From positions 84,916 through 148,915 of the forward strand of contig JADHOC010000014.1 of NCBI GenBank assembly GCA_016779205.1: 64,000 nucleotides of DNA, given 5' to 3'. The stretch is from Planctomycetota bacterium (lineage in GTDB: Bacteria > Planctomycetota > UBA1135 > GCA-002686595). A model generated the notes under the pieces. The model was not told the origin of the DNA. It worked only from the letters and a program-made list of their open reading frames with translations, and made no database searches. The translations under genes and the position numbers were made by a program. Shown here one piece after another: positions 7,434 through 15,539 of the stretch. How positions within the stretch are numbered: position 1 is the stretch's first letter; every line of letters begins with the position of its first letter.

Positions 7434-10355
7434 ATGCGTCTCCTCCTCGTCCTGATCGTGCTCGCGGCCGGCCTCCTGGGGGGCGGCATGCTGCTGCTCC
7501 GAGACCCCGGAACCTCCTTGGACGCGGCTACCCCGCTCGTGGGGGAGGCGGCCGCTCCGGCGGCGATCGGTGGCGATGCGGCGGACCCCGAGCTCGCCTC
7601 CCTGACTCCAAGGGCCGAGGAACTCGCCCGGGAGGAGGCGACGGGGGAGGTGGCACCGGCCATGGCCGCCGTGACCGAAGCGGCCTCGAGCGGGGACCGC
7701 GCTGCGCCCAAGGCCGCTGTCGAGGGGCGTGTGCTGGGGGCCGCCTCCCGCGCGCTCGCGGGGGCGGAGGTGAGGCTCTACGGGGGCGGGGATCGCCCGG
7801 ATGAACCCAGCGAGACCTGCGATGACGAGGGCCGCTTTCTGGTGCAGGGGGCCGGCGGGAAGGCCCAGCTCGAGGTGGCCTCCCCGGGCTACGTGACGCT
7901 GAAGAGGGAGCTCCGCCTCGAGACCGGCTCGACCCTCGAGCTCGGCGACCTCTCCCTCGTGCAGGGAGGCCTGCTCACGGGACGGGTGGTGGATCGAGAG
8001 GGGAGGGGGGTCGCCGGGGCTCGGATCCGGGCCGGGAAGGACTCCAGCATCCAGGACCTGATCCTCGGCTTCGGCGAGCGGTCCGAGGGCGTCGAGACCG
8101 ACTCGGACGGCCGCTTCACGATCACCGACCAGGCCGTCGGGCCGTACGAGTACAGGGTGAGCCACGAGGCGTTCGTCGCGGCGGAGTTCACCGGCGAGCT
8201 GAGCCGGGCGGGCGGCAAGGTCGAGGGGATCCTGGTCACGCTCGGGCGAGGCGGCGTCGTCGAGGGGCGGGTCACCGGTCGACCCCAGTGGCACGGGGAG
8301 GCTTCCTGGCGCGTCTCGGCGACCCGGTCGGGCCAGGGCTTCTGGGCCCTGGGCAGCGGTATCGGGCCCGGGGACCGAGAGGCAGAGGTCGCTCTGGACG
8401 GGCGCTTCCGCCTCACCGGCCTCGATCCTGAAGCCGACTACGGGGTCAAGCTCGAGGGCTCCGGCGGCGGCATCCTCCCCGGGCAATCCCAACGCTCGAA
8501 CAGCGTCACGGTCCGCGCCGGTGATCGCGGGGTCGAGGTCCCCTACAGCGAGGGCGCCACCGTGGAGATGCGGCTGGTGGACGAGGAGGGGGAGCCGGTG
8601 CTCCTCGCGGAGGTGCTGGCGGGCTTCGATTGGGCGTCGCAGGTGATCCCGGAGGACGAGGAGCTGGCCGGGGGGGTCGCTCGGGTGGAGCGCCTCTTCC
8701 CCGAGGAGGGCGGCCAGGTCCTCCAGGTCGAGGTGAAGGCCCAGGGCAAGGCGCCCTGGAAGGGGGAGGTCCGGGTCCAGCCGGATGAGCGGGTGGACCT
8801 CAGGGTGGTGCGCCTCCTCTCACGCGCTTCCCTGCGGGTGACCGTGCTCACCGCGGAGGGTGACCCGCTCCAGGGCGCCAGGGTGCGGGCGACGGAGCAC
8901 GTTCCCTCGGCCGGGAACGGGAGCCGGACCATCAGGCGGCGCGTGAGCATGAGCATGAGCTCCGAGGGCCCGGGGGACCTGCCCATGCCGGTGGACCTCT
9001 CCGGTCCTTCTGCGAGCGGTGAGACCGACGGCGAGGGCGTCTGCGTGCTCGCCCTGGAGGAGGGGTCGACCGTGGACGTGACGGTCTCCCACGCCGATCA
9101 TCCGCAGACGCGCACGGGGCCGGTGACCGTGTCGTCCTCGGGGACGACCACCGAGCACCTCGTCCGGCTCCCCGCGCCTGGATGGGTGGCGGTGACCGTG
9201 GTGGACGGCTCCGGCCGTGTGCTCCCGGACGCCATCGTGGAGTTCCGCCAGGACGGTGGGCGCCGGAGCAAGGAGCACGAACCGGCGCGGACGGGCCCCG
9301 ATGGAGTCGTCACCCTCGGTGCATTCTCGGCGGGTCCGGCGCGCTTCCGGGTGGGCGAAGAGCCCGCCCAGGGTGGGATGATCTCCCTCGACTTCGAGGG
9401 TCTTGGCGTCGGCGGCGGGGATGACGGAGCCTGGACCGAGGCCAAGGTGGTCGAGGGTGCGATCACGGAGCTGACCCTCGTGGCACCGAACCGGGTGGTG
9501 GTCACAGGTGTGGTCACCGAGAACGGCCAGCCCCTGGCCGGGGCGCGGGTCGTGCTGGCGACTTCCAAGGGCTCCGGGGCGGGGTTCCCAATCCTGGGGC
9601 TCGGCCCCGCGGGACCGAGCACCGAGACCGACGGACGGGGCGAATTTCGGTTCGACGCGGTGACCGAGGGGGAGTACGAGCTCCGCGTCAGCCACCCCAC
9701 GCGGATCATGGATGACCGCTTCGACGCCGAGGTGGAGGCCATCGATACCCGCTTCGAGATGGACCTGCCGGTGACCCTCATCGAGGGGCGAGTGCTGGGC
9801 TCGAAGGGCAAGCCTGCGGCAGGCGTGCGGGTCTCCGCGCGTCGGCCCCAGGCCGGCGGGCAGCGATCCATCGGCATCGTGATGGTCGGCTCCTCGGGGG
9901 GAGGTGCCCAGGTCATCGGGGGCGAGGCTGACCTCTCCGAGCCGGTTCGGACGGACGAGGACGGCCGCTACTCCCTGCGCGGCGTGGCTGGAGGCGTGGA
10001 GCTGATCGTGACCGCTCAGAGCGATGAGGACGGGTCGGTGGAGTCGGAGCCCATGGTGGTCGACGCCGGGACCCTCACCGAGGGCGTCGATCTGCGCTTC
10101 CCCGAGGCCGGGACCGTCACGGTCCTCGTGGAGGGCGGCGCGGCGGGTGTCATGGTCATGGCTCGCGCGCCGGGAGGAGGTACACCGCAGCTGAAGCAGG
10201 TGGTGGATGGCCGCGCGGTCTTCAGCGGCCTGGCCCCGGGGAGGCACCGGTTCAGTCTTGTAGGGGCACCCACAGAAGGCTCGGCACGCACTGAGTCGCA
10301 ATCCGTCGAGGTGCAGGCCGGCCAGGAGCACGAGGTGCGCCTCGGCGTGAACTGA
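7434..10355 (+). CDS. Large protein with repeated carboxypeptidase-regulatory-like domains
   Basis: Membrane-anchored or exported protein of 973 residues. MRLLLVLIVLAAGLLGGGMLLL is an uncleaved anchor or signal peptide, followed by an Ala/Glu-rich linker to about residue 90. The rest is an array of beta-sandwich repeats of the carboxypeptidase-regulatory/CNA-B type. Examples are VEGRVLGAASRALAGAEVRLYGG, LTGRVVDREGRGVAGARIRAG, VTGVVTENGQPLAGARVVLA and IEGRVLGSKGKPAAGVRVSA, each followed by a TDxDGRF-type turn. No catalytic domain is visible. Such arrays usually act as stalks or adhesion and transport scaffolds at the cell surface, which is family knowledge and not shown here. A TATCCT box at 7344-7349 may be its promoter, leaving a leader of about 75 bases. 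Confidence 0.75.
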   Translation: MRLLLVLIVLAAGLLGGGMLLLRDPGTSLDAATPLVGEAAAPAAIGGDAADPELASLTPRAEELAREEATGEVAPAMAAVTEAASSGDRAAPKAAVEGRVLGAASRALAGAEVRLYGGGDRPDEPSETCDDEGRFLVQGAGGKAQLEVASPGYVTLKRELRLETGSTLELGDLSLVQGGLLTGRVVDREGRGVAGARIRAGKDSSIQDLILGFGERSEGVETDSDGRFTITDQAVGPYEYRVSHEAFVAAEFTGELSRAGGKVEGILVTLGRGGVVEGRVTGRPQWHGEASWRVSATRSGQGFWALGSGIGPGDREAEVALDGRFRLTGLDPEADYGVKLEGSGGGILPGQSQRSNSVTVRAGDRGVEVPYSEGATVEMRLVDEEGEPVLLAEVLAGFDWASQVIPEDEELAGGVARVERLFPEEGGQVLQVEVKAQGKAPWKGEVRVQPDERVDLRVVRLLSRASLRVTVLTAEGDPLQGARVRATEHVPSAGNGSRTIRRRVSMSMSSEGPGDLPMPVDLSGPSASGETDGEGVCVLALEEGSTVDVTVSHADHPQTRTGPVTVSSSGTTTEHLVRLPAPGWVAVTVVDGSGRVLPDAIVEFRQDGGRRSKEHEPARTGPDGVVTLGAFSAGPARFRVGEEPAQGGMISLDFEGLGVGGGDDGAWTEAKVVEGAITELTLVAPNRVVVTGVVTENGQPLAGARVVLATSKGSGAGFPILGLGPAGPSTETDGRGEFRFDAVTEGEYELRVSHPTRIMDDRFDAEVEAIDTRFEMDLPVTLIEGRVLGSKGKPAAGVRVSARRPQAGGQRSIGIVMVGSSGGGAQVIGGEADLSEPVRTDEDGRYSLRGVAGGVELIVTAQSDEDGSVESEPMVVDAGTLTEGVDLRFPEAGTVTVLVEGGAAGVMVMARAPGGGTPQLKQVVDGRAVFSGLAPGRHRFSLVGAPTEGSARTESQSVEVQAGQEHEVRLGVN

Positions 10356-10412
10356 CGCACCGGTCGGACGGCGCCGTCCGTCCTGTCCGGGCAGAGTGGG
10401 CCTGGAACGAGG

Positions 10413-10447
10413 CGGCCCCGACAGCGCCCTGGGCGCTGGCGGGGCCG
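10413..10447. terminator. Bidirectional terminator hairpin
   Basis: CGGCCCCG-A-CAGCGCC pairs with GGCGCTG-G-CGGGGCCG around a three-base loop, between the convergent genes ending at 10355 and 10491. A second short palindrome (CGGACGGCGCCGTCCG, 10365-10380) lies just after the first stop. Confidence 0.65.
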
Positions 10448-10490
10448 TCGATCGGAGCCCCGGAATCTCCCGCGGCGCCGCCCACGGGGC

Positions 10491-12227
10491 TCACTGGAAG
10501 GTGAGCCGGACGCCGTCGGTGAAGTTGGACGTGGCGAAGAAGATGGCCGTGTCCCGGTGCCAGGCCTGGAAGGACCAGCTCTCGCCAGCGACCGCGGCGA
10601 CCGAGCCGGTGGGCTGGGGGATGGCACCCAGGTCGAGGGTCAGGGAGAACGCGCCGGCGGTGCCGGTGTTCAGGATCTGCCCCGCGCCCACGTAGCGGCC
10701 GATGGAGCCCGAGAGGCACAGGTTGCCGGCGCTGCCGCCGGGGTTCAGGGCGAACCCGCGGGTGCGGCTGGCGATGAAGAACCCGAAGGCGTTCAGCGGC
10801 AGGCGGGAGGCCGTGAGGGTCACGTTGTTCTGGCTGACGTCCAGGGAGCCGCTGGCGTCGATGCGCCCGACCTGGCCCGTGGAGTTGGGGTTGGAAGCGC
10901 AGAACACCGCGCCGATGTTGCTGCTCGCCTCGTAGGCGCCCATGTCGACGATGGGCGCGGTGCCCGCGCCGGTGTCGGGGACGGTGGGCTCGTCGAACCG
11001 TCGGCGGGCGCCGTCGGCGTCGGCCTCCGTGAAGCCCGCCAGCAGGCTGGCGTTGTCACCGGCGTCGATGCCGGGCGAGGGGACCTGGAGTCGGAAGTTG
11101 CCGGCCGCCTGATCCACGAAGAGCGGGGCCGCGCTGATGTTGCCGGTGCCCGTGAAGCCGCCCTCCACCAGGCAGTGCCGGACGTTGGCGCCGTTGGACA
11201 CCTGATTGAAGGGGCCCTGCGCGCCGCCCGGACCGGTGTTGGCCCAGAGGATCGTGTTGCGGATCGTCGGGGTCGCGCCCTGGACGCGGATGCCGCCGGC
11301 CGCCTGGGAGGTGGAGCTGTTGCCGACGATGGTGCAGTTGCGCACCCGGGTCGAACCGCCTGAACCGATCCAGAGGGCCCCGCCGCCCGAGGAGCCCGTG
11401 GCGACGTTCCCGGTGAAGACGGAGTTGAGGACGGAGACGTTCCCCGTGGAGAAGATCTCGAGGGCGCCCGCGCGGGACGCGCGGTTGCCCTCGAACCAGC
11501 AGCCGTCGTAGACCACCGCGCCGCCCGTGGCGATGTCGAAGGCGCCCCCGAAGGCGCCGCCCACGTTGTCGCGGAAGGAGCAGTTGATGAAGTCGGGGCC
11601 GGAGCTGTTGATGTAGCCCGCGCCGCCGCCGAAGGTGCAGCGGTTGGCCACGAAGTCACAGTTGCGGATGGTCGGGTTCACGTTGCCCACGCAGAGGATC
11701 CCGCCGCCCCGGTCGGCGTTGCCGCTGGAGCTGCCGTTGGAGTTGCCGCCGGTGATGGTGAAGCCGTCGAGCACCGCGGAGGCGTTGGTCCCCTGGGTGC
11801 GGACCACGTGGTAGGAGTTCTCGGCGTTGCCGCTGAAGTTGGGGCCGTCGTTGCCGTTCAGGTCGGCGGTCAGGATCGAGGGGGCGACGCCGAAGGCGGG
11901 GCGCTCGTCGGGGGAGGACTCGCCGCCCGCGAAGCCCCCGTAGATCTCCACGTCGTTCTGCAGGCGGAAGGAGAGCGCGCGGCTCCCCGAGTTGTTCGTG
12001 CGGTAGGTGCCGTCAGCCACGAAGACCTGGTCCCCGGGGATGGTGACGCCGAGGGCCGCCTGCAGGCCGTCGGTGCCCTGGAAGGCGTTGGCCCAGGAGG
12101 ACCCGTCGTTGGCGCCGGTGGTCAGGTTGGCGTCCACGTGGACGGTCTGGGCCGCGGCGGCGCCCACGAGGGCGAGGCCAGGGGCGAGGCGGGCGGCGAG
12201 GTGGGCGGCGAGCTGGTTCAGGCGCAT
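10491..12227 (-). CDS. Secreted right-handed beta-helix protein with a conserved C-terminal module
   Basis: Exported protein of 578 residues. The signal peptide is MRLNQLAAHLAARLAPGLALVGAAAAQ, and the mature start TVHVDANLTTGANDGSSWANAFQ is typical of parallel beta-helix surface proteins. From about residue 55 to 440 it carries regularly spaced right-handed beta-helix coils (for example FTITGGNSNGSSSGNADRGGGI and later IRNCDFVANRCTFGGGAGYI). The last roughly 120 residues match the end of the protein at 5494-6474: PLNAFGFF, NPGGSAGNLCLSGSIGRYVG, PQPTGSVAAVAGESWSFQAW and the terminal SNFTDGVRLTFQ. Beta-helix proteins often bind or cleave polysaccharide, but no catalytic residues can be assigned. 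A surface or extracellular location is likely. The transcription unit is monocistronic and ends at the 10413 hairpin. Confidence 0.8.
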   Translation of the reverse strand: MRLNQLAAHLAARLAPGLALVGAAAAQTVHVDANLTTGANDGSSWANAFQGTDGLQAALGVTIPGDQVFVADGTYRTNNSGSRALSFRLQNDVEIYGGFAGGESSPDERPAFGVAPSILTADLNGNDGPNFSGNAENSYHVVRTQGTNASAVLDGFTITGGNSNGSSSGNADRGGGILCVGNVNPTIRNCDFVANRCTFGGGAGYINSSGPDFINCSFRDNVGGAFGGAFDIATGGAVVYDGCWFEGNRASRAGALEIFSTGNVSVLNSVFTGNVATGSSGGGALWIGSGGSTRVRNCTIVGNSSTSQAAGGIRVQGATPTIRNTILWANTGPGGAQGPFNQVSNGANVRHCLVEGGFTGTGNISAAPLFVDQAAGNFRLQVPSPGIDAGDNASLLAGFTEADADGARRRFDEPTVPDTGAGTAPIVDMGAYEASSNIGAVFCASNPNSTGQVGRIDASGSLDVSQNNVTLTASRLPLNAFGFFIASRTRGFALNPGGSAGNLCLSGSIGRYVGAGQILNTGTAGAFSLTLDLGAIPQPTGSVAAVAGESWSFQAWHRDTAIFFATSNFTDGVRLTFQ

Positions 12228-12404
12228 GTTCGGGGGCCTCGGGTGAGTGGGACCTTCGGTCGGGAAGGGGAGCCGCCCAGGGAGCGGCGGCGCCCCATTG
12301 CAACCGCCACGGGCCCTTGCGGGTGCGATCCGGGGCAGATTGCCTTCGCCGTGTCTCGATCACGGTCCGGCCCCTGGGGTCGGCCCCGCGGCCGGGCCAG
12401 ACGC

Positions 12405-12410
12405 TATCCT
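12405..12410 (+). promoter_or_regulatory. Putative -10 box for modABC
   Basis: TATCCT in the context GACGCTATCCTC, eight bases before the ATG at 12419. It matches the ychF, coaD and crcB arrangement and favours 12419 over the inner ATG at 12455 as the modA start. Confidence 0.4.
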
Positions 12411-12418
12411 CGCGCCCG

Positions 12419-13249
12419 ATGCTCCCCCTCCTCTGCCGCCCTGCGCGATGCCCCATGCGCGCCCTGCTGGCGGCGGGCCTGATGCTCCTGGGGGGCGGGT
12501 GTGGAGAGCCCCCTCGGACGCAGGGCGAGGCGGAGGCGGGCTTCACCGTCGCCGCCGCCTCCAGCCTCGCCGGGGTCGTGGAGGACCTCGTGGCCGGTTG
12601 GGTGGCAGCGGGCGAGCCGGCCCCTCGGCTGACCCTCGGCTCGAGCTCGACCCTGGCGCGGCAGCTCGAGGGCGGAGCGCCCTTCGACGTCTTCCTCTCC
12701 GCGGATGAGCGCTGGATCGACGAGCTCTCGGCGAACGGACGGTTGGACGGCGACGCGCGGGTGGAGCTCGCGCGGGGCCGGCTCGTGGTGGCGCACCGCT
12801 CGCCGGGGCCCGGCGTTGCCTCGATGGCGACCGCTCCTCCGGCGGACAGCGCGGCGTTCCCCCCCGGGCGTTGGACCACGGGGGACCCGGACTTCGTGCC
12901 CCTGGGCCAGTACGCCCGGGAGGCCCTCGTGGCGGACGGCGCGTGGCCTGGCCTGTCGGACGGGTTGATCCCTGCCGGGAGCGCGCGCGCCGCCCTGCGG
13001 CTCCTGGAGCTCGGGGAGGTGGACTGGGCGATCCTGTACCGCTCCGACGCGGTCGGGTCCGGGTCGGTCCAGGTCCTCCGGGACCTCGACGCGGCCCTCC
13101 ATCGACCGATCCGGTACTGCGCGGCCGCCGCGCCCTCGGCGGGGCCGGGGGCGAGGCGGTTCCTGGCCAGGCTCGCCGGGGGCGAGGCAGCGGCGAGCCT
13201 CGCGGCCCGCGGGTTCCTGCCGGCGGAGCCGGGGGGAGAGGCGCGATGA
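12419..13249 (+). CDS. modA: Molybdate ABC transporter substrate-binding protein
   Basis: Periplasmic binding protein that captures molybdate (or tungstate) for the ModBC importer. The exported N-terminus MRALLAAGLMLLGGGC (from the inner ATG at 12455) resembles a lipoprotein signal, so the mature protein may be lipid-anchored. Recognition motifs are FTVAAASSLAGVVEDL, LGSSSTLARQLEGGAPFDVFLSADERWIDEL, FVPLGQYAREAL and GEVDWAILYRSDA. At 276 residues (264 from 12455) the length is normal. Start choice: 12419 is eight bases from a TATCCT box, while 12455 leaves a cleaner signal peptide. The stop overlaps the modB start (ATGA), so modA, modB and modC are translationally coupled. Confidence 0.9.
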   Translation: MLPLLCRPARCPMRALLAAGLMLLGGGCGEPPRTQGEAEAGFTVAAASSLAGVVEDLVAGWVAAGEPAPRLTLGSSSTLARQLEGGAPFDVFLSADERWIDELSANGRLDGDARVELARGRLVVAHRSPGPGVASMATAPPADSAAFPPGRWTTGDPDFVPLGQYAREALVADGAWPGLSDGLIPAGSARAALRLLELGEVDWAILYRSDAVGSGSVQVLRDLDAALHRPIRYCAAAAPSAGPGARRFLARLAGGEAAASLAARGFLPAEPGGEAR

Positions 13250-13953
13250 GCGCCGTCGCCATCCTCACGCCCGCGGAGTGGGAGACCCTCTGGCTCTCCC
13301 TCCGGGTGAGCCTCCTGGCGACCGCGGCCGTGGCCGGGCCCGGCGTGGCCCTGGGGTGGCTCCTGGCCCGCCGTGACTTCCGGGGGAAGCTGCTGCTGGA
13401 CACCCTGGTTCACCTGCCCCTGGTGCTGACGCCCGTGGTGGTCGGCTACCTGCTGCTGCTCACCTTCGGCCGCTCGGGCCCCCTGGGGCCGCTGCTGGAG
13501 GCCCTCGGGATCGAGGTGGCCTTCACCACCCTCGGGGCGGTGCTCGCGGCGGCGGTGGTGGCGCTCCCCCTGGTGGTGCGCTCGGTGCGGACCGCGGTGG
13601 AGCTGGTGGACCCCGGCCTCGAGGACGCCGCGGCGGTGCTGGGCGCGGGCCCGCTCCGGTGCTTCCGGACGGTGACCCTGCCCCTCGCCTCGCCGGGGGT
13701 GGTGGCGGGCCTCAGCCTGGGCTTCGCCCGCAGCCTCGGGGAGTTTGGGGCCACGATCACCCTCGCGGGCAGCATCGCCGGGGAGACGCGCACGCTGCCG
13801 CTGGCGATCTTCCAGGGCACCCAGGTCCCGGGAGGCGACGGCGCTGCGCTGCGGCTCACGGTGGTGTCGGTGCTCCTCTCGGCGGCGGCGCTCCTGGCCA
13901 GCGAGCTGGTGGTGCGCCGGCTCCGTCGTGGGGCGGGCGGAGGGCAGACATGA
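13246..13953 (+). CDS. modB: Molybdate ABC transporter permease
   Basis: Membrane subunit of the ModABC molybdate importer, 235 residues, which matches the family. It has about five transmembrane helices, beginning near WLSLRVSLLATAAVAG, and the PLVLTPVVVGYLLL segment typical of ModB. The cytoplasmic coupling motif is EDAAAVLGAGPLRCFRTVTLPLASPGVVAGLSLGFARSLGEFGA, the EAA loop that docks onto ModC. The start is the ATG overlapping the modA stop, and its own stop overlaps the modC start in the same way. Confidence 0.93.
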   Translation: MSAVAILTPAEWETLWLSLRVSLLATAAVAGPGVALGWLLARRDFRGKLLLDTLVHLPLVLTPVVVGYLLLLTFGRSGPLGPLLEALGIEVAFTTLGAVLAAAVVALPLVVRSVRTAVELVDPGLEDAAAVLGAGPLRCFRTVTLPLASPGVVAGLSLGFARSLGEFGATITLAGSIAGETRTLPLAIFQGTQVPGGDGAALRLTVVSVLLSAAALLASELVVRRLRRGAGGGQT

Positions 13954-15074
13954 GCGGGCTCGAGATCCGCGCCGTCGTCCGGCGCGGGGGATTCACCCTC
14001 GACCTGGACCTGCGCCTCGGCGGGGGAGCGACCGGCGTGTTCGGCCCCTCGGGTTCGGGCAAGTCGACGCTGCTCCACGCCATCGCGGGGCTGCTCCCCT
14101 CGGAGCTGATCCGGGTTGCGGTGGACGGTGAGGTCCTCGTGGACCTCGCGGCCGGGGTCTTGCCGCCGGCGCACCGGCGGCGGGTCGGGCTCGTCTTCCA
14201 GGACCACCGGCTGTTTCCCCACCTGTCGGTCCAGGGCAACCTCTGCTACGGGATGGTCCCTGGCGGCAGCGTCGAGCTGGAGGAGGTGGTGGACCTGCTC
14301 GAGCTCGGGGACCTCCTCGACCGCCTGCCCAGGGAGTGCTCCGGGGGGCAGCGCCAGCGCGTGGCCATCGGGCGCGCGCTGCTGGCGGCGCCGCGGGTGC
14401 TGCTGCTGGACGAGCCGCTCTCGAGCCTGGACCGCGGGCTCAAGCTCCAGGTGCTGCCGTTCCTGCGCCGGGTGCAGGAGCGGTTCCGGCTGCCCACGCT
14501 GATGGTGAGCCATGACCTCTCGGATCTCCTGGCCCTCACGGACGAGCTGCTCCTGATGGACGGCGGACGGGCAGCGGGCCAGGGCGACCTCCCGACCATC
14601 GCCGCGGACCAGTCGGCCGTGGAGTTGCTCGCCGGGAGCGGCCTCTCGTTCTCGCTCCCCGGCCACATGGTCCGTCGCGACAGGACGGGCCTTGGGTGGG
14701 TGGCCCTCACGGGGCGTGGGGGCGCGAACCCCGCGGCCTCCGAGGTCGCTTGCGGGGACGTGACCGCGGAGGTGGGCGACGAGGTGGAGGTCATCCTCGG
14801 CCCCGCCGACATCGTCCTCGCGGTGCCGCCCATGGACGCCCAGCTGTCGCTCACCAATCACCTCGCGGGCACGGTCGAGCGGGTGACGCGGACCGAGGCC
14901 CGGTGCCTGGTGCAGGTGGACTGCGGCCTCGAGGCGCCGGTCCTGGCCGAGGTCACCGAGCGCGCGGTGGAGCGGCTCGCGCTCACCCCGGGGGCGCCGG
15001 TGGTGGCGCTCTTCAAGGCCCAGGCCACCCGGGCCCGTGGGCTCGGGGCCGCGCGCGCGGCGCCGCCCCTCTGA
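13950..15074 (+). CDS. modC: Molybdate ABC transporter ATP-binding protein
   Basis: ATPase of the molybdate importer, 374 residues. Walker A is FGPSGSGKST (residues 31-40), the Q-loop is VFQDHRLFPHLS, the signature is [16 protein letters not shown], Walker B is VLLLDEPLSSLD and the switch His is in LMVSHDLSD. A C-terminal MOP/TOBE domain (LTNHLAGTVERV to VVALFKAQATRA) binds molybdate and in this family allows inhibition by the transported ion. The insertion VLVDLAAGVLPPAHRRRVG before the Q-loop is usual for ModC. Downstream molybdenum enzymes could include the MoCo-like ActB subunit encoded in this window, although ActB-type subunits normally lack molybdopterin. Confidence 0.93.
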   Translation: MSGLEIRAVVRRGGFTLDLDLRLGGGATGVFGPSGSGKSTLLHAIAGLLPSELIRVAVDGEVLVDLAAGVLPPAHRRRVGLVFQDHRLFPHLSVQGNLCYGMVPGGSVELEEVVDLLELGDLLDRLPRECSGGQRQRVAIGRALLAAPRVLLLDEPLSSLDRGLKLQVLPFLRRVQERFRLPTLMVSHDLSDLLALTDELLLMDGGRAAGQGDLPTIAADQSAVELLAGSGLSFSLPGHMVRRDRTGLGWVALTGRGGANPAASEVACGDVTAEVGDEVEVILGPADIVLAVPPMDAQLSLTNHLAGTVERVTRTEARCLVQVDCGLEAPVLAEVTERAVERLALTPGAPVVALFKAQATRARGLGAARAAPPL

Positions 15075-15164
15075 CAGAGACCCCTCCCGAGGGGACCCCG
15101 CCGGACGGGACCCCGCTCCCTGAGCCCTTGCTGCGGCCGGAGGACAGCGCGAGCCGCCTTTCCG

Positions 15165-15170
15165 TATGCT
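15165..15170 (+). promoter_or_regulatory. Putative -10 box for crcB
   Basis: TATGCT lies eight bases before the crcB ATG at 15179, the same spacing as at coaD and modA. No fluoride riboswitch could be recognised in the 104 bases after modC. Confidence 0.4.
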
Positions 15171-15178
15171 CGCCACCC

Positions 15179-15535
15179 ATGCGGGACCTCCTCTTCGTGG
15201 GCTGCGGTGGATTCATCGGCGCCGTGGCGCGCTACGGCGTGTCGCGGGCGCTGGCGGGTGCGGCGCTGCCCTTCGGGACGCTGCTGGTCAACGTGTTGGG
15301 CAGCCTCGCCATCGGGGCCCTGTGGGCCTGGATCGAGGCGGGCAACGGGCACGAGTCCCACCGCCAGTTCGTGGCCGTGGGTCTGCTCGGGGCGCTGACC
15401 ACGTTCAGCACCTTCAGCCTGGAGGTCGTCCTGCTCATGAGGGACGGGTCCATGGGGACCGCCGCGCTGGTGGTGGCCCTGAACGTCGTGCTCGCGGTGG
15501 GCGCCGCGCGACTCGGGATGGCCCTTGTTGGTTGA
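15179..15535 (+). CDS. crcB: Fluoride ion channel CrcB/FluC
   Basis: Small inner-membrane channel, a dual-topology dimer, that exports fluoride. At 118 residues with four hydrophobic helices it fits the family. Motifs are CGGFIGAVARYGVSR, PFGTLLVNVLGSLAIGALW (with the conserved asparagine) and LGALTTFSTFSLE, the fluoride-coordinating Thr-Phe-Ser track. The start is the ATG following TATGCT by eight bases. The downstream kinase-like gene begins within a few bases of its stop, so the two are probably co-transcribed. Confidence 0.92.
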   Translation: MRDLLFVGCGGFIGAVARYGVSRALAGAALPFGTLLVNVLGSLAIGALWAWIEAGNGHESHRQFVAVGLLGALTTFSTFSLEVVLLMRDGSMGTAALVVALNVVLAVGAARLGMALVG

Positions 15536-15539
15536 GCCC

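Noticed and set aside
15075..15178. Possible fluoride riboswitch before crcB
   Set aside because: The GC-rich repeats here (GGGGACCCCGCCGGACGGG) do not match the fluoride-aptamer pattern, and a -10 box lies eight bases before the ATG, leaving no room for a leader.
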